Under the pieces are notes generated by a model. It ran no database searches. It saw nothing but the letters and a program-made list of their open reading frames with translations, and had not been told where the DNA came from. A program made the position numbers and the translations under genes. Source: Candidatus Gallimonas merdae (GTDB lineage Bacteria > Bacillota > Clostridia > Christensenellales > Borkfalkiaceae). From it: a DNA stretch of 64,000 bases. Shown here piece after piece: positions 19,853 to 27,795 of the stretch. The number at the start of each line of letters is the position of its first letter. Position 1 is the stretch's first letter. Where the stretch lies: NCBI GenBank assembly GCA_904419525.1, contig CAJFRT010000006.1, positions 1-64,000 on the forward strand, in the 5' to 3' direction.

Positions 19853-20641
19853 TCAGAACAGTGTCATGAAAAATTCCGGCCAAACGATCAGATAGACCGC
19901 CCCCAGGACGGCAAGATGCGCGGGATAAAAGACATAAAAGAGCGCCTTCAGATGCGCCTTTCCACGCTTCCCGCTGTACAGGGCGATGAAAATCAGCGAA
20001 ACGAGCGAAAACAGCTGGATCTCCCCCGTGAACAGCACGACAAACAACAGCCCCGCCGCAAACAGCAGAAGCATCGTGACGGGCGTGTAGATCGCGCTCA
20101 GCGCGCCCTTTGCGCCGTACGAGCGAAAATCGAGCAGCCGCACGGTGACGGGCAGCAGCACCCCCGCCAGTCCGTAATCGACGTTCAGTCCCGAAAAACA
20201 GCACACGCCCACGCAGAATGCGACCGCGGCTGCCAGCAAAAGGGCAAAAACAACCGTTTTTTTGACCTGATGCGCAAAGGCGCTTCGTTTGAGAGCGTCA
20301 AGCGCGCCGATCACAAGCGCCGAAAGCGACAAAGTGATCAGGATATCCCCCTGCGGCGACTTCTCCACAAAGGACATGACCGAGCTCGTCACAATCCCCA
20401 GGCAAAGAATGAGCAGAAAGCGCCGCAGCCTGTGCCGCGAATAAAAGCAACCCTCCGCGAACGTGAATGCGAACAGCGGCATGGCAAGCCTGCCGATGAC
20501 GCGCAGAACGACCACATCGGGAAAGAAGATCATTCCGACATGGTCGATCAGCATGCTGATGCAGGCAATGACTTTGAGCGTGTTTCCGCTGAGCGGACCC
20601 GTATAGAGATTTCCTCCGTCGGCCGTCTGTCCGCACGGCAT
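19853..20641 (-). CDS. TraX-family membrane protein
   Basis: A 262-residue protein with seven to eight hydrophobic helices. The TraX family pattern is clear: LKVIACISMLIDHVGMIFFP (residues 20-39) with the conserved D-H, LRVIGRLAMPLFAFTFAEGC, and a later block near GDILITLSLSALVIGAL. TraX of F plasmids acetylates pilin; chromosomal homologues in Firmicutes are probably membrane acyltransferases of unknown substrate. The start is set just after the flavodoxin-like gene's stop (TGA-T-ATG), with no strong ribosome site, suggesting coupling. Last gene of the alcohol dehydrogenase operon. Confidence 0.8.
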   Translation of the reverse strand: MPCGQTADGGNLYTGPLSGNTLKVIACISMLIDHVGMIFFPDVVVLRVIGRLAMPLFAFTFAEGCFYSRHRLRRFLLILCLGIVTSSVMSFVEKSPQGDILITLSLSALVIGALDALKRSAFAHQVKKTVVFALLLAAAVAFCVGVCCFSGLNVDYGLAGVLLPVTVRLLDFRSYGAKGALSAIYTPVTMLLLFAAGLLFVVLFTGEIQLFSLVSLIFIALYSGKRGKAHLKALFYVFYPAHLAVLGAVYLIVWPEFFMTLF

Positions 20642-20642
20642 A

Positions 20643-21263
20643 TCAGCGGATAAAGTTTGTATAATGCGCGGTTTCCTGTTCGGGCGCAGGAATGCCCGCC
20701 GCGCGGCCGGCCTCGATGCATTTGAGCAGGTAGGCCATATTGCGTCCAAGGTTGCGCATCGTCTGCATTCCCTCGGCGTCCTGCCTGACCTCGTCGGGCG
20801 TCTTGCCGTATACCATGTTCCAGTAAGTGGAGGAGACGACGGGCATCGAGGAGATCCCGAAATACTTGTTGACGACGTCGAACGACGCCGCGGTGCCGCC
20901 CCTGCGCGCAGAGACGATGCTCGCGCCCGGCTTTCCGATAAACGCATACTTTCCGGCATAGAACGCGCGGTCGAGCACCGACTGAATGCGCCCCGTGGGG
21001 TGCGCATAATAGACGGGCGAACCGAACACAAACCCGTCCGATTCCCTGGCCTTTTCGATGAGCAGATTGGCAGCATCGTCAAAGACGCATTTGCCGAGTT
21101 CGCGGCATTTCATGCAGGCGATGCAGTCCTGAACGGGCTTTGCCCCGAGCTGGAAGATCTCCGTGGCGATCCCCTCCGCCTCCAGCGTCTTTGCCACTTC
21201 CGAAAGCGCCGTAAAGGTGCAGCCCGCCGCACGCGGGCTTCCGTTGACAAGCAGTACTTTCAT
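20643..21263 (-). CDS. NADPH-dependent FMN reductase / flavodoxin-like oxidoreductase
   Basis: A 206-residue flavoprotein. It begins MKVLLVNGSPRAAGCT, the FMN-phosphate loop, followed by a CIACMKCRELGKC stretch (residues 47-59) typical of the iron-sulfur flavoprotein-like multimeric reductases, and SPVYYAHPTGRIQSVLDR that packs on the flavin. ATG 21263 has GGAG upstream; an ATG 15 nt earlier is possible. It follows the alcohol dehydrogenase gene and precedes TraX. Electron acceptor unknown. Confidence 0.85.
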   Translation of the reverse strand: MKVLLVNGSPRAAGCTFTALSEVAKTLEAEGIATEIFQLGAKPVQDCIACMKCRELGKCVFDDAANLLIEKARESDGFVFGSPVYYAHPTGRIQSVLDRAFYAGKYAFIGKPGASIVSARRGGTAASFDVVNKYFGISSMPVVSSTYWNMVYGKTPDEVRQDAEGMQTMRNLGRNMAYLLKCIEAGRAAGIPAPEQETAHYTNFIR

Positions 21264-21290
21264 ATATTTCATCTCCATAAAATCTTCGGG

Positions 21291-22457
21291 TTACAGGCTC
21301 TCTTTGAAAATAGAACGGATCTCGTCCTCGGTCAGCACCTTATAGCCGCCCTTCATCACGAGCGTGCTCTTCACAAGCCCGTCGATCATGTCCTCCGTCA
21401 CGCCCAGTTCGCGCAGGTTCATCACGAGCCCGAGCTCTTTCATCCACTTCTCCATGGCGCGAAGTCCTTCCTCGGCGATCTGCCCGTCCGTCCTGCCTGC
21501 GGGATCGACTCCCCACACATTGACCGCAAACCGTATGAACCTGGCAAGTCCGTAGGGCAGAATGTGCCGGTAATACGCCATTGAGACGGCGGCGAGCGTC
21601 ATGCCGTGCGTTGCGTCCGTGTGCGCCCCGACCGCCTGGCCGAGCATATGCACTTCCCAGTCGGTGTCCTTGCCCATCGCGATCAGCGTGTTGAGCGCCC
21701 AGGTCGCCGTCCACATGATATTGCTGCGCGCCTCATAGTCCGTCGGATCCTTGGCCGCGGCCGGCGCACTGTGAATGAGCGAGCGGAGCAGGCCCTCGGC
21801 AAGATAGTCGCTCGTGTTGTCGTCCGTTCCCGAAAAGTACTGTTCCAGGATATGGGACATGATGTCATAAAATCCGGAGATCATCTGATATCTGGGCAGT
21901 GTGAACGTATACGTCGGGTCGAGAATAGAGAACTTGGGGAACACCTCCTCCCCGAACACATGGCCGATCTTGAGCTTCTGCGCATGGTTGGTGATGACGG
22001 AGCCGCCGTTCATTTCGCTCCCGGTCCCGACCATCGTCAGCACGCACGCCACGGGAACGATCGGGCAGGTCGGTTCCTCGAAGCGGATAAAATACTTGTC
22101 CCACGGCTCTTCGTCGCAGTTGACCGAGACGGAAACCGCCTTGGCATAGTCGCAGACCGATCCGCCGCCCACGGCCAGGATCAGATCGGCCTTGCACGCC
22201 CGCGCGCGGGCGATGCCCTCATGCAGTTTTTCCACGGTGGGATTGGGCATGACGCCCGCGTCCTCGGCGATCGTCTTTCCGCACTCTCTGAGAATGGAGA
22301 CGACCTGATCGTAGATGCCGTTCTTTTTGATCGAACCGCCGCCGTAGACCAGCAGCACGTTTTTCCCGTACCCCGGCAGTTCCGTCCTGAGATTTTCGAC
22401 CGCGGCCTTTCCGAAATACAGTTTTGTGGGATTGCAGTAAGTAAAATTCCCGAGCAT
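21291..22457 (-). CDS. iron-containing alcohol dehydrogenase (butanol dehydrogenase-like)
   Basis: A 388-residue class III alcohol dehydrogenase, expected to reduce aldehydes with NAD(P)H. The nucleotide site is VGGGSVCDYAK near residue 95; MVGTGSEMNGGSVITN follows. Metal ligands are visible in GFYDIMSHILEQYF (Asp and His) and in WEVHMLGQAVGAHTDATHGM (two His). The protein resembles the YugJ/BdhA branch that begins with F-x-x-xNPTKLYFG, seen here as FTYCNPTKLYFGK. ATG 22457 has AAAGGAG 7-8 nt upstream. First gene of a three-gene operon with its own strong promoter. Confidence 0.92.
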   Translation of the reverse strand: MLGNFTYCNPTKLYFGKAAVENLRTELPGYGKNVLLVYGGGSIKKNGIYDQVVSILRECGKTIAEDAGVMPNPTVEKLHEGIARARACKADLILAVGGGSVCDYAKAVSVSVNCDEEPWDKYFIRFEEPTCPIVPVACVLTMVGTGSEMNGGSVITNHAQKLKIGHVFGEEVFPKFSILDPTYTFTLPRYQMISGFYDIMSHILEQYFSGTDDNTSDYLAEGLLRSLIHSAPAAAKDPTDYEARSNIMWTATWALNTLIAMGKDTDWEVHMLGQAVGAHTDATHGMTLAAVSMAYYRHILPYGLARFIRFAVNVWGVDPAGRTDGQIAEEGLRAMEKWMKELGLVMNLRELGVTEDMIDGLVKSTLVMKGGYKVLTEDEIRSIFKESL

Positions 22458-22499
22458 TGTTTTCTCCTTTCCGCGGCAGACACGCCGCATTTTTTCTCT

Positions 22500-22528
22500 A
22501 TTATACCCCACATGTTTCCGCCTGTCAA
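22500..22528 (-). promoter_or_regulatory. sigma-A promoter of the alcohol dehydrogenase operon
   Basis: Minus strand TTGACA (22523-22528), 17-bp spacer, TATAAT (22500-22505); full consensus. Confidence 0.88.
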
Positions 22529-22566
22529 ATGCCTCTTTTTTATCGGTCGCCATAGCAAACAGGCAT

Positions 22567-22594
22567 AAAAAGCGCCCCCGGACAGGGAGCGCCT
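22567..22594 (-). terminator. terminator after tadA
   Basis: Imperfect GC stem AGGCGCTCCCTG / CGGGGGCGCT directly after the tadA stop, followed by TTTTTATG on the minus strand. Confidence 0.75.
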
Positions 22595-23056
22595 CTATTT
22601 CTTCTCCGCCTTTTCTCTTGCGCGCATCTCCGTAAAAAAGGAGGTGAGCACCCCGGCGCATTCCTCTTTCAGAATGCCGCCCGTCACTTCCACCTTGTGA
22701 TTGAGAAGATTGGCGTTCGCGAGCTCGTTCGTCAGGCTCCTGCCCTTCTGTTCGTATGCGCCGAAAAAGATGCGGTCGATGCGGGCGTTCAAAATCGCCC
22801 CCATGCACATGGGGCAGGGCTCCAGCGTGACGTAGATCTCCGCGCCCGGAAGCCGCCAGGAATGGAGCTTTCTGCATGCCCTGTCGATGGCGCGCATTTC
22901 GGCATGCGCCGTTGCCATCTGCAGTTTCGTGCGCAGATTATAGCCGCGGCCGATGATCTTCCCGTTCAGGACCACGACCGCGCCGATGGGGACTTCCCCC
23001 TTTTTTTTGGCTTTTCGGGCAAGGCGGACCGCCTCGCGCATAAATTTTTCGTCCAT
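22595..23056 (-). CDS. tadA: tRNA(Arg)-specific adenosine-34 deaminase
   Basis: A 153-residue zinc deaminase converting A34 to inosine in the tRNA-Arg anticodon. The zinc/catalytic motifs are HAEMRAI (His ligand and proton-shuttling Glu, near residue 51) and PCPMCMGAI (two Cys ligands, near 80). EVPIGAVVV and the NLLNHKVEV segment fit TadA. ATG 23056 follows the M14 gene stop by one base, so it is probably translationally coupled; a TTG 18 nt earlier is the alternative. Last gene of the CPBP-rlmH-M14-tadA operon. Confidence 0.95.
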   Translation of the reverse strand: MDEKFMREAVRLARKAKKKGEVPIGAVVVLNGKIIGRGYNLRTKLQMATAHAEMRAIDRACRKLHSWRLPGAEIYVTLEPCPMCMGAILNARIDRIFFGAYEQKGRSLTNELANANLLNHKVEVTGGILKEECAGVLTSFFTEMRAREKAEKK

Positions 23057-23057
23057 A

Positions 23058-23870
23058 TCAGAATGCAAGAGCAAGTTTTACAAGCGCATCAAGATTTTTC
23101 GTCACGATATCGGCAAGCGCGGAAAAGCCCAGCGGATGGGAGAACGTCTCCCGCCCCGCCTCGACGGTGAACGCGGGGATCTTCAGCTTTTCCACGCACC
23201 AGTCCTTGTACCCGCCCGCAGAGTCGGGCGCCTCCGCAAGCGGATATCCCGTTGCGGCGCTTAAAATTTTCGCATATTTTTTATCGCGCACCGCGCGCAG
23301 CGCATTCTGACGGTACCGCCAGTAGATGACCTCCCCCTTCGTATGCCAGCTCACCGTAAAAGCGGGGGAAATTTCCAGCGTAAAATCGCGGAGCGCCTGC
23401 GTTTCGGGCTCGGAAAAGGGCGCGGAACCGATGTAGTTTGCGGGCGCGGGAGAGCGCAGATTCTGCCTGCCTGTTCCCCAGCCGGCGTCAAAGTTGACAT
23501 TGAGGTCGACCGCGCGCACATTCGCTTTCCACAGCGAAAAATCCGCCCCGCCGTTCAGGTACAGGAGTCCGCCGCGCAGGGAAGTCCTGACGCTGACCGC
23601 GCCCTCCTGAACGAGGAGCGCGCCGTCCGGATTGACGAGCGGAACCACCCACACGCCCCCGCGCACAAGTCCTCTGCGGACATGCTGCATCGCAAGATAC
23701 GCCGTGATCCACTCCCGCGCATGCATGGCGTACGTGGAGATCCCGACAGGCCCGCCCGCGGAGCCGATGAACAGCGCAAAGATGTCCCTTCCTTCGCGGC
23801 TCTTTCCGATCACCCGCTTTTCGCCGCGGAATCCGTCGTAAAATGCCCTGACTTCTTCATAGACGTTCAC
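23058..23870 (-). CDS. M14 family zinc carboxypeptidase
   Basis: A 270-residue metallopeptidase of the carboxypeptidase A fold. Zinc ligands are in AMHAREW (His and Glu, near residue 42), and the third His in VSWHTKGEVIYW near 155; the catalytic Glu is in FTVEAGRETFSHPLG near 222. VVPLVNPDGALL and the N-D substrate-side region are also present. The closest described relatives are gamma-D-glutamyl-diaminopimelate peptidases, so peptidoglycan peptides are a plausible substrate. No signal peptide is seen. Start GTG 23870 gives MNVYEEVRAFYDGF and lies 32 bp after rlmH; the ribosome site is weak, so the start is uncertain. Confidence 0.85.
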   Translation of the reverse strand: MNVYEEVRAFYDGFRGEKRVIGKSREGRDIFALFIGSAGGPVGISTYAMHAREWITAYLAMQHVRRGLVRGGVWVVPLVNPDGALLVQEGAVSVRTSLRGGLLYLNGGADFSLWKANVRAVDLNVNFDAGWGTGRQNLRSPAPANYIGSAPFSEPETQALRDFTLEISPAFTVSWHTKGEVIYWRYRQNALRAVRDKKYAKILSAATGYPLAEAPDSAGGYKDWCVEKLKIPAFTVEAGRETFSHPLGFSALADIVTKNLDALVKLALAF

Positions 23871-23902
23871 CCTGCATTCTATGAAAGAGACAGGCCCGGG
23901 GG

Positions 23903-24340
23903 TTACTTGTGGTATTCCGCCCCCGCGGCGATCATGAACGCCCGGTAGATCTGTTCGGCAAGGATCACGCGCATCATCTGATGCGGAAATGTCATTTTGG
24001 AAAAGGAGAGCAACCCGTCCGCCTGCCTTTTGACGCGTTCCGCAAGTCCGCAGGAGGAGCCGATGACGAACGTCATCTCCTTTCCCGCGTCGCACAAAGA
24101 GGCGATTTCCGCGGCAAACTGCTCGGACGATACCTGTTTCCCCTCCACCGCCAGCGCAAACACATGTCCGCGGCAGGCGCGCAGGATCGCATCCGCCTCC
24201 TCCTCGGGCGTGCGCCGTTCGGGGAGTTCGGTCACCTCCAGCCTGCAGAACCGCGCAAGGCGCTTGGCGTACTCGGCAAGGGCGGCGCGCCAGTATTCTT
24301 CCTTGAGCTTTCCGACGCAGACGATGCGGACCCTGATCAC
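23903..24340 (-). CDS. rlmH: 23S rRNA pseudouridine-1915 N3-methyltransferase
   Basis: A 145-residue SPOUT-class methyltransferase. It begins with a GTG at 24340 (IRVRIVCVGKLKEEYW) overlapping the stop of the CPBP gene (GTGA). The knot region keeps MTFVIGSSCGLAERVK, LSFSKMTFPHQMMRVILAEQ and the YRA...GAEYHK end that binds SAM and forms the dimer. It is about 10 residues shorter than most members, and the SAM loop has GSSCG instead of GGxxG. Confidence 0.92.
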   Translation of the reverse strand: MIRVRIVCVGKLKEEYWRAALAEYAKRLARFCRLEVTELPERRTPEEEADAILRACRGHVFALAVEGKQVSSEQFAAEIASLCDAGKEMTFVIGSSCGLAERVKRQADGLLSFSKMTFPHQMMRVILAEQIYRAFMIAAGAEYHK

Positions 24341-25266
24341 GCCGTGAACCCCGTAATGAGCACGACGATCCACTGCACCGCACACACCGCGATGCCGACC
24401 GCCGCGGCAAAAAAGAAATATTTTCCGTCCCGGACGCCGCCCTTGCGCGCATTCGATTTGTCCAGAAAGGGAAGAAACACGAGCGACGCGGCAAGACAGA
24501 CCGCCGAGGAGACGATCAGCCCGATATTCCATGCCTGCGGCATCACCCAGCCGCCCTCCGTGCCGTATCCCGTCGAAGTGAGGATCACGATCAGCGCATT
24601 GTTTGCAAAATGCGCGGCCATGGACGGCAGAATGCTTCCCGCACGCACCACCAGAAGCGCAAAGCAGACCCCGCAGATGAACTGATAGATCGTCTGCGCG
24701 GGGTTGCCGTGGAACAGAGAAAAGAGCGCGCCGGAGATCAGCAGCGTTGCCGCCGTCCCCCAGCCGGAAGCCGACATGCGCCCGACGAGGATCCCGCGGA
24801 AGAGCGTCTCCTCAAAGATCGCGGGAAGCACCGCGATGATGAGCAGCGCGGGCAGGAGATACCAGCCGTCCAGCGGCGGAAGAGGCGTCGTCTGATTGGT
24901 GTAACCGAACGATTCAAGGAATCCCACGAACAGGTTGTTGAGTTCGGAGAGCGAAAACATGAGCCCGAACTGCAAGAAAAGCGCAACGGGGAAATAGTAC
25001 CACCTGCACCCGCGGTAGACCCCGCGCACGGACACCTTGCTGCGGCGGAAAAAGACGATCGCCGCCGCCGCGAAACAGATCTGCGGCAAAAGATAGGCAA
25101 GGAAGCGATACCACGCCGCACTGCTGTACCCTTCGCCCGCGGTGAGCGCCGCAATGAACCCGATGAGCAGCGATGCAAGAACGGGCAGGACGGCGCCCAC
25201 CGAATAGGCAGCGCCCGCTTCCGTCAGCGCGCGCCTTTTGAAAAATTGTTCTTCCTGTTCTGCCAT
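24337..25266 (-). CDS. CPBP-family intramembrane glutamic endopeptidase
   Basis: A 309-residue membrane protein with about eight transmembrane helices. The CPBP/Abi signature is present: EETLFRGILVGRM (EExxxR, near residue 162) and, about 40 residues later, SLFHGNPAQTIYQFICG with the conserved His, then a third helix ending in FANNALIV (N/H position). Members cleave membrane proteins or process peptides; Rce1 is the eukaryotic relative. The ATG at 25266 has no ribosome site and sits 6 nt after a TATAAT, so a leaderless mRNA is predicted. First gene of the rlmH-M14-tadA operon. Confidence 0.87.
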   Translation of the reverse strand: MAEQEEQFFKRRALTEAGAAYSVGAVLPVLASLLIGFIAALTAGEGYSSAAWYRFLAYLLPQICFAAAAIVFFRRSKVSVRGVYRGCRWYYFPVALFLQFGLMFSLSELNNLFVGFLESFGYTNQTTPLPPLDGWYLLPALLIIAVLPAIFEETLFRGILVGRMSASGWGTAATLLISGALFSLFHGNPAQTIYQFICGVCFALLVVRAGSILPSMAAHFANNALIVILTSTGYGTEGGWVMPQAWNIGLIVSSAVCLAASLVFLPFLDKSNARKGGVRDGKYFFFAAAVGIAVCAVQWIVVLITGFTA

Positions 25267-25272
25267 GGCATT

Positions 25273-25301
25273 ATTATACAGGAAAATCGGAAAATGTCCA
25301 A
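25273..25301 (-). promoter_or_regulatory. sigma-A promoter of the CPBP-rlmH operon, predicted leaderless
   Basis: Minus strand TTGGAC (25296-25301), 17-bp spacer, TATAAT (25273-25278), and 6 nt to the ATG at 25266. It stands back to back with the fumarate hydratase promoter. Confidence 0.85.
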
Positions 25302-25310
25302 GGAAAAACT

Positions 25311-25338
25311 TTGCATTTTCCGAAATTTGTTCTATAAT
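25311..25338 (+). promoter_or_regulatory. sigma-A promoter of the fumarate hydratase operon, predicted leaderless
   Basis: TTGCAT (25311-25316), 16-bp spacer, TATAAT (25333-25338), and 6 nt to the ATG at 25345, with no ribosome site between. Confidence 0.85.
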
Positions 25339-25344
25339 ATCCGT

Positions 25345-26181
25345 ATGAGAACGTTGGATACAAGTGTAATTTCCGACTGCGTATACCGCCTTGCGGGGAA
25401 AGCGGGCATCACGCTCACCCCAGCCTGTCTTGCCGCCCTTGAACGGGCGAAAAAGAGCGAGACGGGTGCGGCGCATTTTGCCCTTGATACGCTGCTCCGG
25501 AACGCCGGAACGGCGCAGGAAAATCATATGCCGGCCTGTCAGGACACCGGCATGGCGGTCGTTCTGCTGGAACTCGGACAGGACGTGCACCTCACGGGCA
25601 TGCCCCTTGCCGACGCGGTCAACGACGGCGTCCGCCGCGCCTATGCGGACGGATACTTCCGCAAGAGCATCTGCGATCCGCTCACGCGCGTCAACACGGG
25701 CGACAACACGCCCGCGCACCTGCACACGGAGATCGTTCCCGGCGAGAGGGTGAACGTCACCTTCCTGCCCAAGGGCTTCGGCAGCGAAAACATGAGCAGG
25801 CTGTACATGCTCACCCCCTCCGAGGGCCGCGCGGGGATCGTCAATGCGATCGTGGAGACGGTGCGCCTTGCAGGTTCGCGCCCCTGCCCGCCCGTCTATG
25901 TGGGCGTGGGGATCGGCGGCGCGTTCGACTCCTGCGCATTCCTTGCCAAAAAGGCGCTGACGCGGGACGTCGGCACCCGCAATGCCCGCACGGACGTTGC
26001 CTCCATCGAGGAAGAGGCGCTTGAAAAGATCAACGCCCTCGGGATCGGCGCACAGGGATTCGGCGGCCGCGTGACGGCGCTGGGCGTCGCGTGCGAGATC
26101 GCCCCCACCCACATTGCGGGGCTACCCGTCGCGGTCAATATCCAGTGCCACTGCATCCGCTGCGAAAAGGAGAGCCTTTAA
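25345..26181 (+). CDS. class I fumarate hydratase, alpha subunit (Fe-S)
   Basis: A 278-residue subunit of the oxygen-sensitive [4Fe-4S] fumarase (or related tartrate dehydratase) in its two-subunit form. Cluster cysteines and active-site motifs: PACQDTGMAV near residue 63, NTGDNTPAHLHTEIVPG near 115, LPKGFGSENMSR, VGVGIGGAFDSCAFLAKKAL near 193 and GFGGRVTAL with HCIRCEK at the end, which holds the last Cys. Normal length. The start lacks a ribosome site and lies 6 nt after the -10 box. The beta subunit follows, with an acetyltransferase gene between. Confidence 0.93.
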   Translation: MRTLDTSVISDCVYRLAGKAGITLTPACLAALERAKKSETGAAHFALDTLLRNAGTAQENHMPACQDTGMAVVLLELGQDVHLTGMPLADAVNDGVRRAYADGYFRKSICDPLTRVNTGDNTPAHLHTEIVPGERVNVTFLPKGFGSENMSRLYMLTPSEGRAGIVNAIVETVRLAGSRPCPPVYVGVGIGGAFDSCAFLAKKALTRDVGTRNARTDVASIEEEALEKINALGIGAQGFGGRVTALGVACEIAPTHIAGLPVAVNIQCHCIRCEKESL

Positions 26182-26184
26182 GCC

Positions 26185-26862
26185 ATGACAGACCCCGGAA
26201 AAATCCCCTCCCCCGACGACCCCTTTCCCAACGAATTCGGCACGACGTGCTTTATCAAAAACGTTGTCAGGGCGCCCAACGTGATCATCGGGGATTATAC
26301 CTATTACGACGACGAAGAAGCGCCCGATCAATTTGAAACGCGCAATATCCTGTTCAACTATCCCTTTTTCGGGGACAAGCTCATCATCGGAAAATTCTGC
26401 CAGATCGCAAGCGGCACGCAGTTTCTGATGGGTGCGGCGAATCACCGGCTGGGCACGGCAAGCACATATCCGTTCAACGTCATGGGCGGCGTATGGCGGG
26501 AAAAAAGCACCCCGCACATCGAAGATCTTCCGCACAAGGGGGATACCGTCGTCGGAAACGACGTATGGTTCGGCAGAAACTGCGTCGTCATGCCGGGCGT
26601 CAGGATCGGAGACGGCGCCATCATCGCCGCACAGTCCGTCGTCACGAAAGACGTTGCGCCCTACACCGTGGTCGGAGGAAACCCGGCACGTTTCCTCAAA
26701 AAGCGGTTCGACGACGAGCTGACCGATCTGCTTCTGCGCCTCAGATGGTGGGACTTCCCGCCCGAAAAACTGACCGCATTTCTGCCCGTGCTGTGCGATC
26801 CCGATCCGGAGACGGTCAAAGCCGCCCTAAAAAAGGCGATCGCCGAAAAGGAGACGACATGA
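26185..26862 (+). CDS. xenobiotic acyltransferase (Vat/CatB-like, left-handed beta helix)
   Basis: A 225-residue hexapeptide-repeat acetyltransferase. The XAT pattern is strong: NYPFFGDKLIIGKFCQIASG, then MGAANHRLGTASTYPF with the catalytic His near residue 84, then the repeats VVGNDVWFGRNCVVMPGVRIGDG-type and IIAAQSVVTKDVAPYTVVGGNPAR. Vat enzymes inactivate streptogramin A and CatB chloramphenicol, but many chromosomal relatives act on other substrates, so resistance is not claimed. It starts 3 bp after the alpha subunit gene and its stop overlaps the beta subunit ATG (ATGA), so it is made from the fumarate hydratase mRNA. Confidence 0.88.
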   Translation: MTDPGKIPSPDDPFPNEFGTTCFIKNVVRAPNVIIGDYTYYDDEEAPDQFETRNILFNYPFFGDKLIIGKFCQIASGTQFLMGAANHRLGTASTYPFNVMGGVWREKSTPHIEDLPHKGDTVVGNDVWFGRNCVVMPGVRIGDGAIIAAQSVVTKDVAPYTVVGGNPARFLKKRFDDELTDLLLRLRWWDFPPEKLTAFLPVLCDPDPETVKAALKKAIAEKETT

Positions 26863-27383
26863 AACAGCTTCATCTTCCCCTCTCCGCCGAGGAGACGCAG
26901 CGCCTGCGCGCGGGCGACGGCGTTCTGCTGTCAGGGGTCATCTATACCGCGCGGGACTGCGCCCACAGGCGGCTGTTCGAGCTTCTGGACGCGGGCAAAG
27001 ATCTGCCCGTCGACCTGAAAACGACCTATCTCTATTACGCCGGCCCCTGTCCCGCGCCGGCAGGCAAGGCATGCGGAAGCTGCGGACCGACGACCTCGGC
27101 GCGCATGAACGCGTTTGCGCCGCGCCTGCTCGACCTGGGGCTTCCGGGCATGATCGGCAAAGGCGAAATGAGCGAGGAGACGCGGCAGGCGCTCGTGCGC
27201 AACAAGCGGGTCTATTTCGCGGCGATCGGTGGCGCGGGCGCCCAGTATGCGCAGGCCATTAAAAGGGCCGATTTGGTTGCCTTCCCCGATCTTCTGAGCG
27301 AGGCGATCTACCGCATGGAGGTCGAGGACTTCCCCGCCGTCGTTGCCATCGACTCCGCGGGGAACAGCGTCTACGACAGATAG
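26859..27383 (+). CDS. class I fumarate hydratase, beta subunit
   Basis: A 174-residue C-terminal-type subunit of class I fumarase. Visible motifs: LLSGVIYTARDCAHRRL (residues 23-40), YYAGPCPAPAGKACGSCGPTTSARMN near 60-85 with the substrate-binding GPTTS, and GLPGMIGKGEMS near 98. Length and content match the beta half of the two-subunit enzyme. Ribosome site AAAGGAG lies 5-8 nt before the ATG, within the acetyltransferase gene. Confidence 0.92.
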   Translation: MKQLHLPLSAEETQRLRAGDGVLLSGVIYTARDCAHRRLFELLDAGKDLPVDLKTTYLYYAGPCPAPAGKACGSCGPTTSARMNAFAPRLLDLGLPGMIGKGEMSEETRQALVRNKRVYFAAIGGAGAQYAQAIKRADLVAFPDLLSEAIYRMEVEDFPAVVAIDSAGNSVYDR

Positions 27384-27386
27384 AAC

Positions 27387-27430
27387 AAAGGCCCGGCCCG
27401 GGAAGCAGCTGCTTCCCGGGCCGGGCCTTT
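27387..27430. terminator. strong bidirectional terminator between fumarate hydratase and acpP
   Basis: A 20-bp nearly perfect GC-rich stem beginning AAAGGCCCGGCCCGGG and ending in TTT; flanked by A and T runs, serving the two convergent genes. Confidence 0.9.
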
Positions 27431-27443
27431 GATGTCAGAAACA

Positions 27444-27671
27444 TTATTTCTGCAATTTTTCCATCATATCGACGATATCCTGCACCGTCTTGACGTTTTC
27501 CACTTCCCCTTCGGGCAAAGTGATGCCGTACTCGTCCTCCAGCGCCATCATCAGTTCCACGACGTCCAGCGAATCGGCGCCGAGATCTTTGACGACCTCG
27601 GAAGCGGGCGTGATCGTATCGGCAGAAATATCGAGCTGCTCGGCGAGCATTTTACAAACTTTTTCGTACAT
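27444..27671 (-). CDS. acpP: acyl carrier protein
   Basis: A 75-residue acidic protein carrying growing fatty acyl chains. The phosphopantetheine site is GADSLDVVELMMALE with Ser34. ATG 27671 (MYEKVCKMLAEQL) has CGGAGGA upstream; a longer in-frame reading has no ribosome site. It is alone between a strong promoter and a strong terminator, away from any fatty acid synthesis genes in this window. Confidence 0.95.
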   Translation of the reverse strand: MYEKVCKMLAEQLDISADTITPASEVVKDLGADSLDVVELMMALEDEYGITLPEGEVENVKTVQDIVDMMEKLQK

Positions 27672-27720
27672 AACAACAGTCCTCCGCTCATCCCGCACGC
27701 GGCGGAATGTGTTTTTTCAT

Positions 27721-27749
27721 ATTTTACCCCATTCCGGGGGCTTTGTCAA
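27721..27749 (-). promoter_or_regulatory. sigma-A promoter of acpP
   Basis: Minus strand TTGACA (27744-27749), 17-bp spacer, TAAAAT (27721-27726), leader of about 45 nt. Confidence 0.85.
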
Positions 27750-27795
27750 TACTTTTGGCGAAACAAGTCGGGAAAAGTCACAAAATTTTGTGACA

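Noticed and set aside
22458-22877. N-terminal extension of the alcohol dehydrogenase frame across its promoter into tadA
   Set aside because: It contains the -35/-10 boxes and a terminator, and the family start with a ribosome site is at 22457.
24610-25344. Plus-strand extension of the fumarate hydratase alpha gene across the CPBP gene
   Set aside because: The homology begins at the ATG at 25345 directly behind a consensus promoter; the upstream part is the antisense of the CPBP protease.
26185-26862. Streptogramin or chloramphenicol resistance gene
   Set aside because: The fold and catalytic His fit the XAT family, but the family is broad and the gene is locked inside the fumarate hydratase operon, so a resistance role is not supported.
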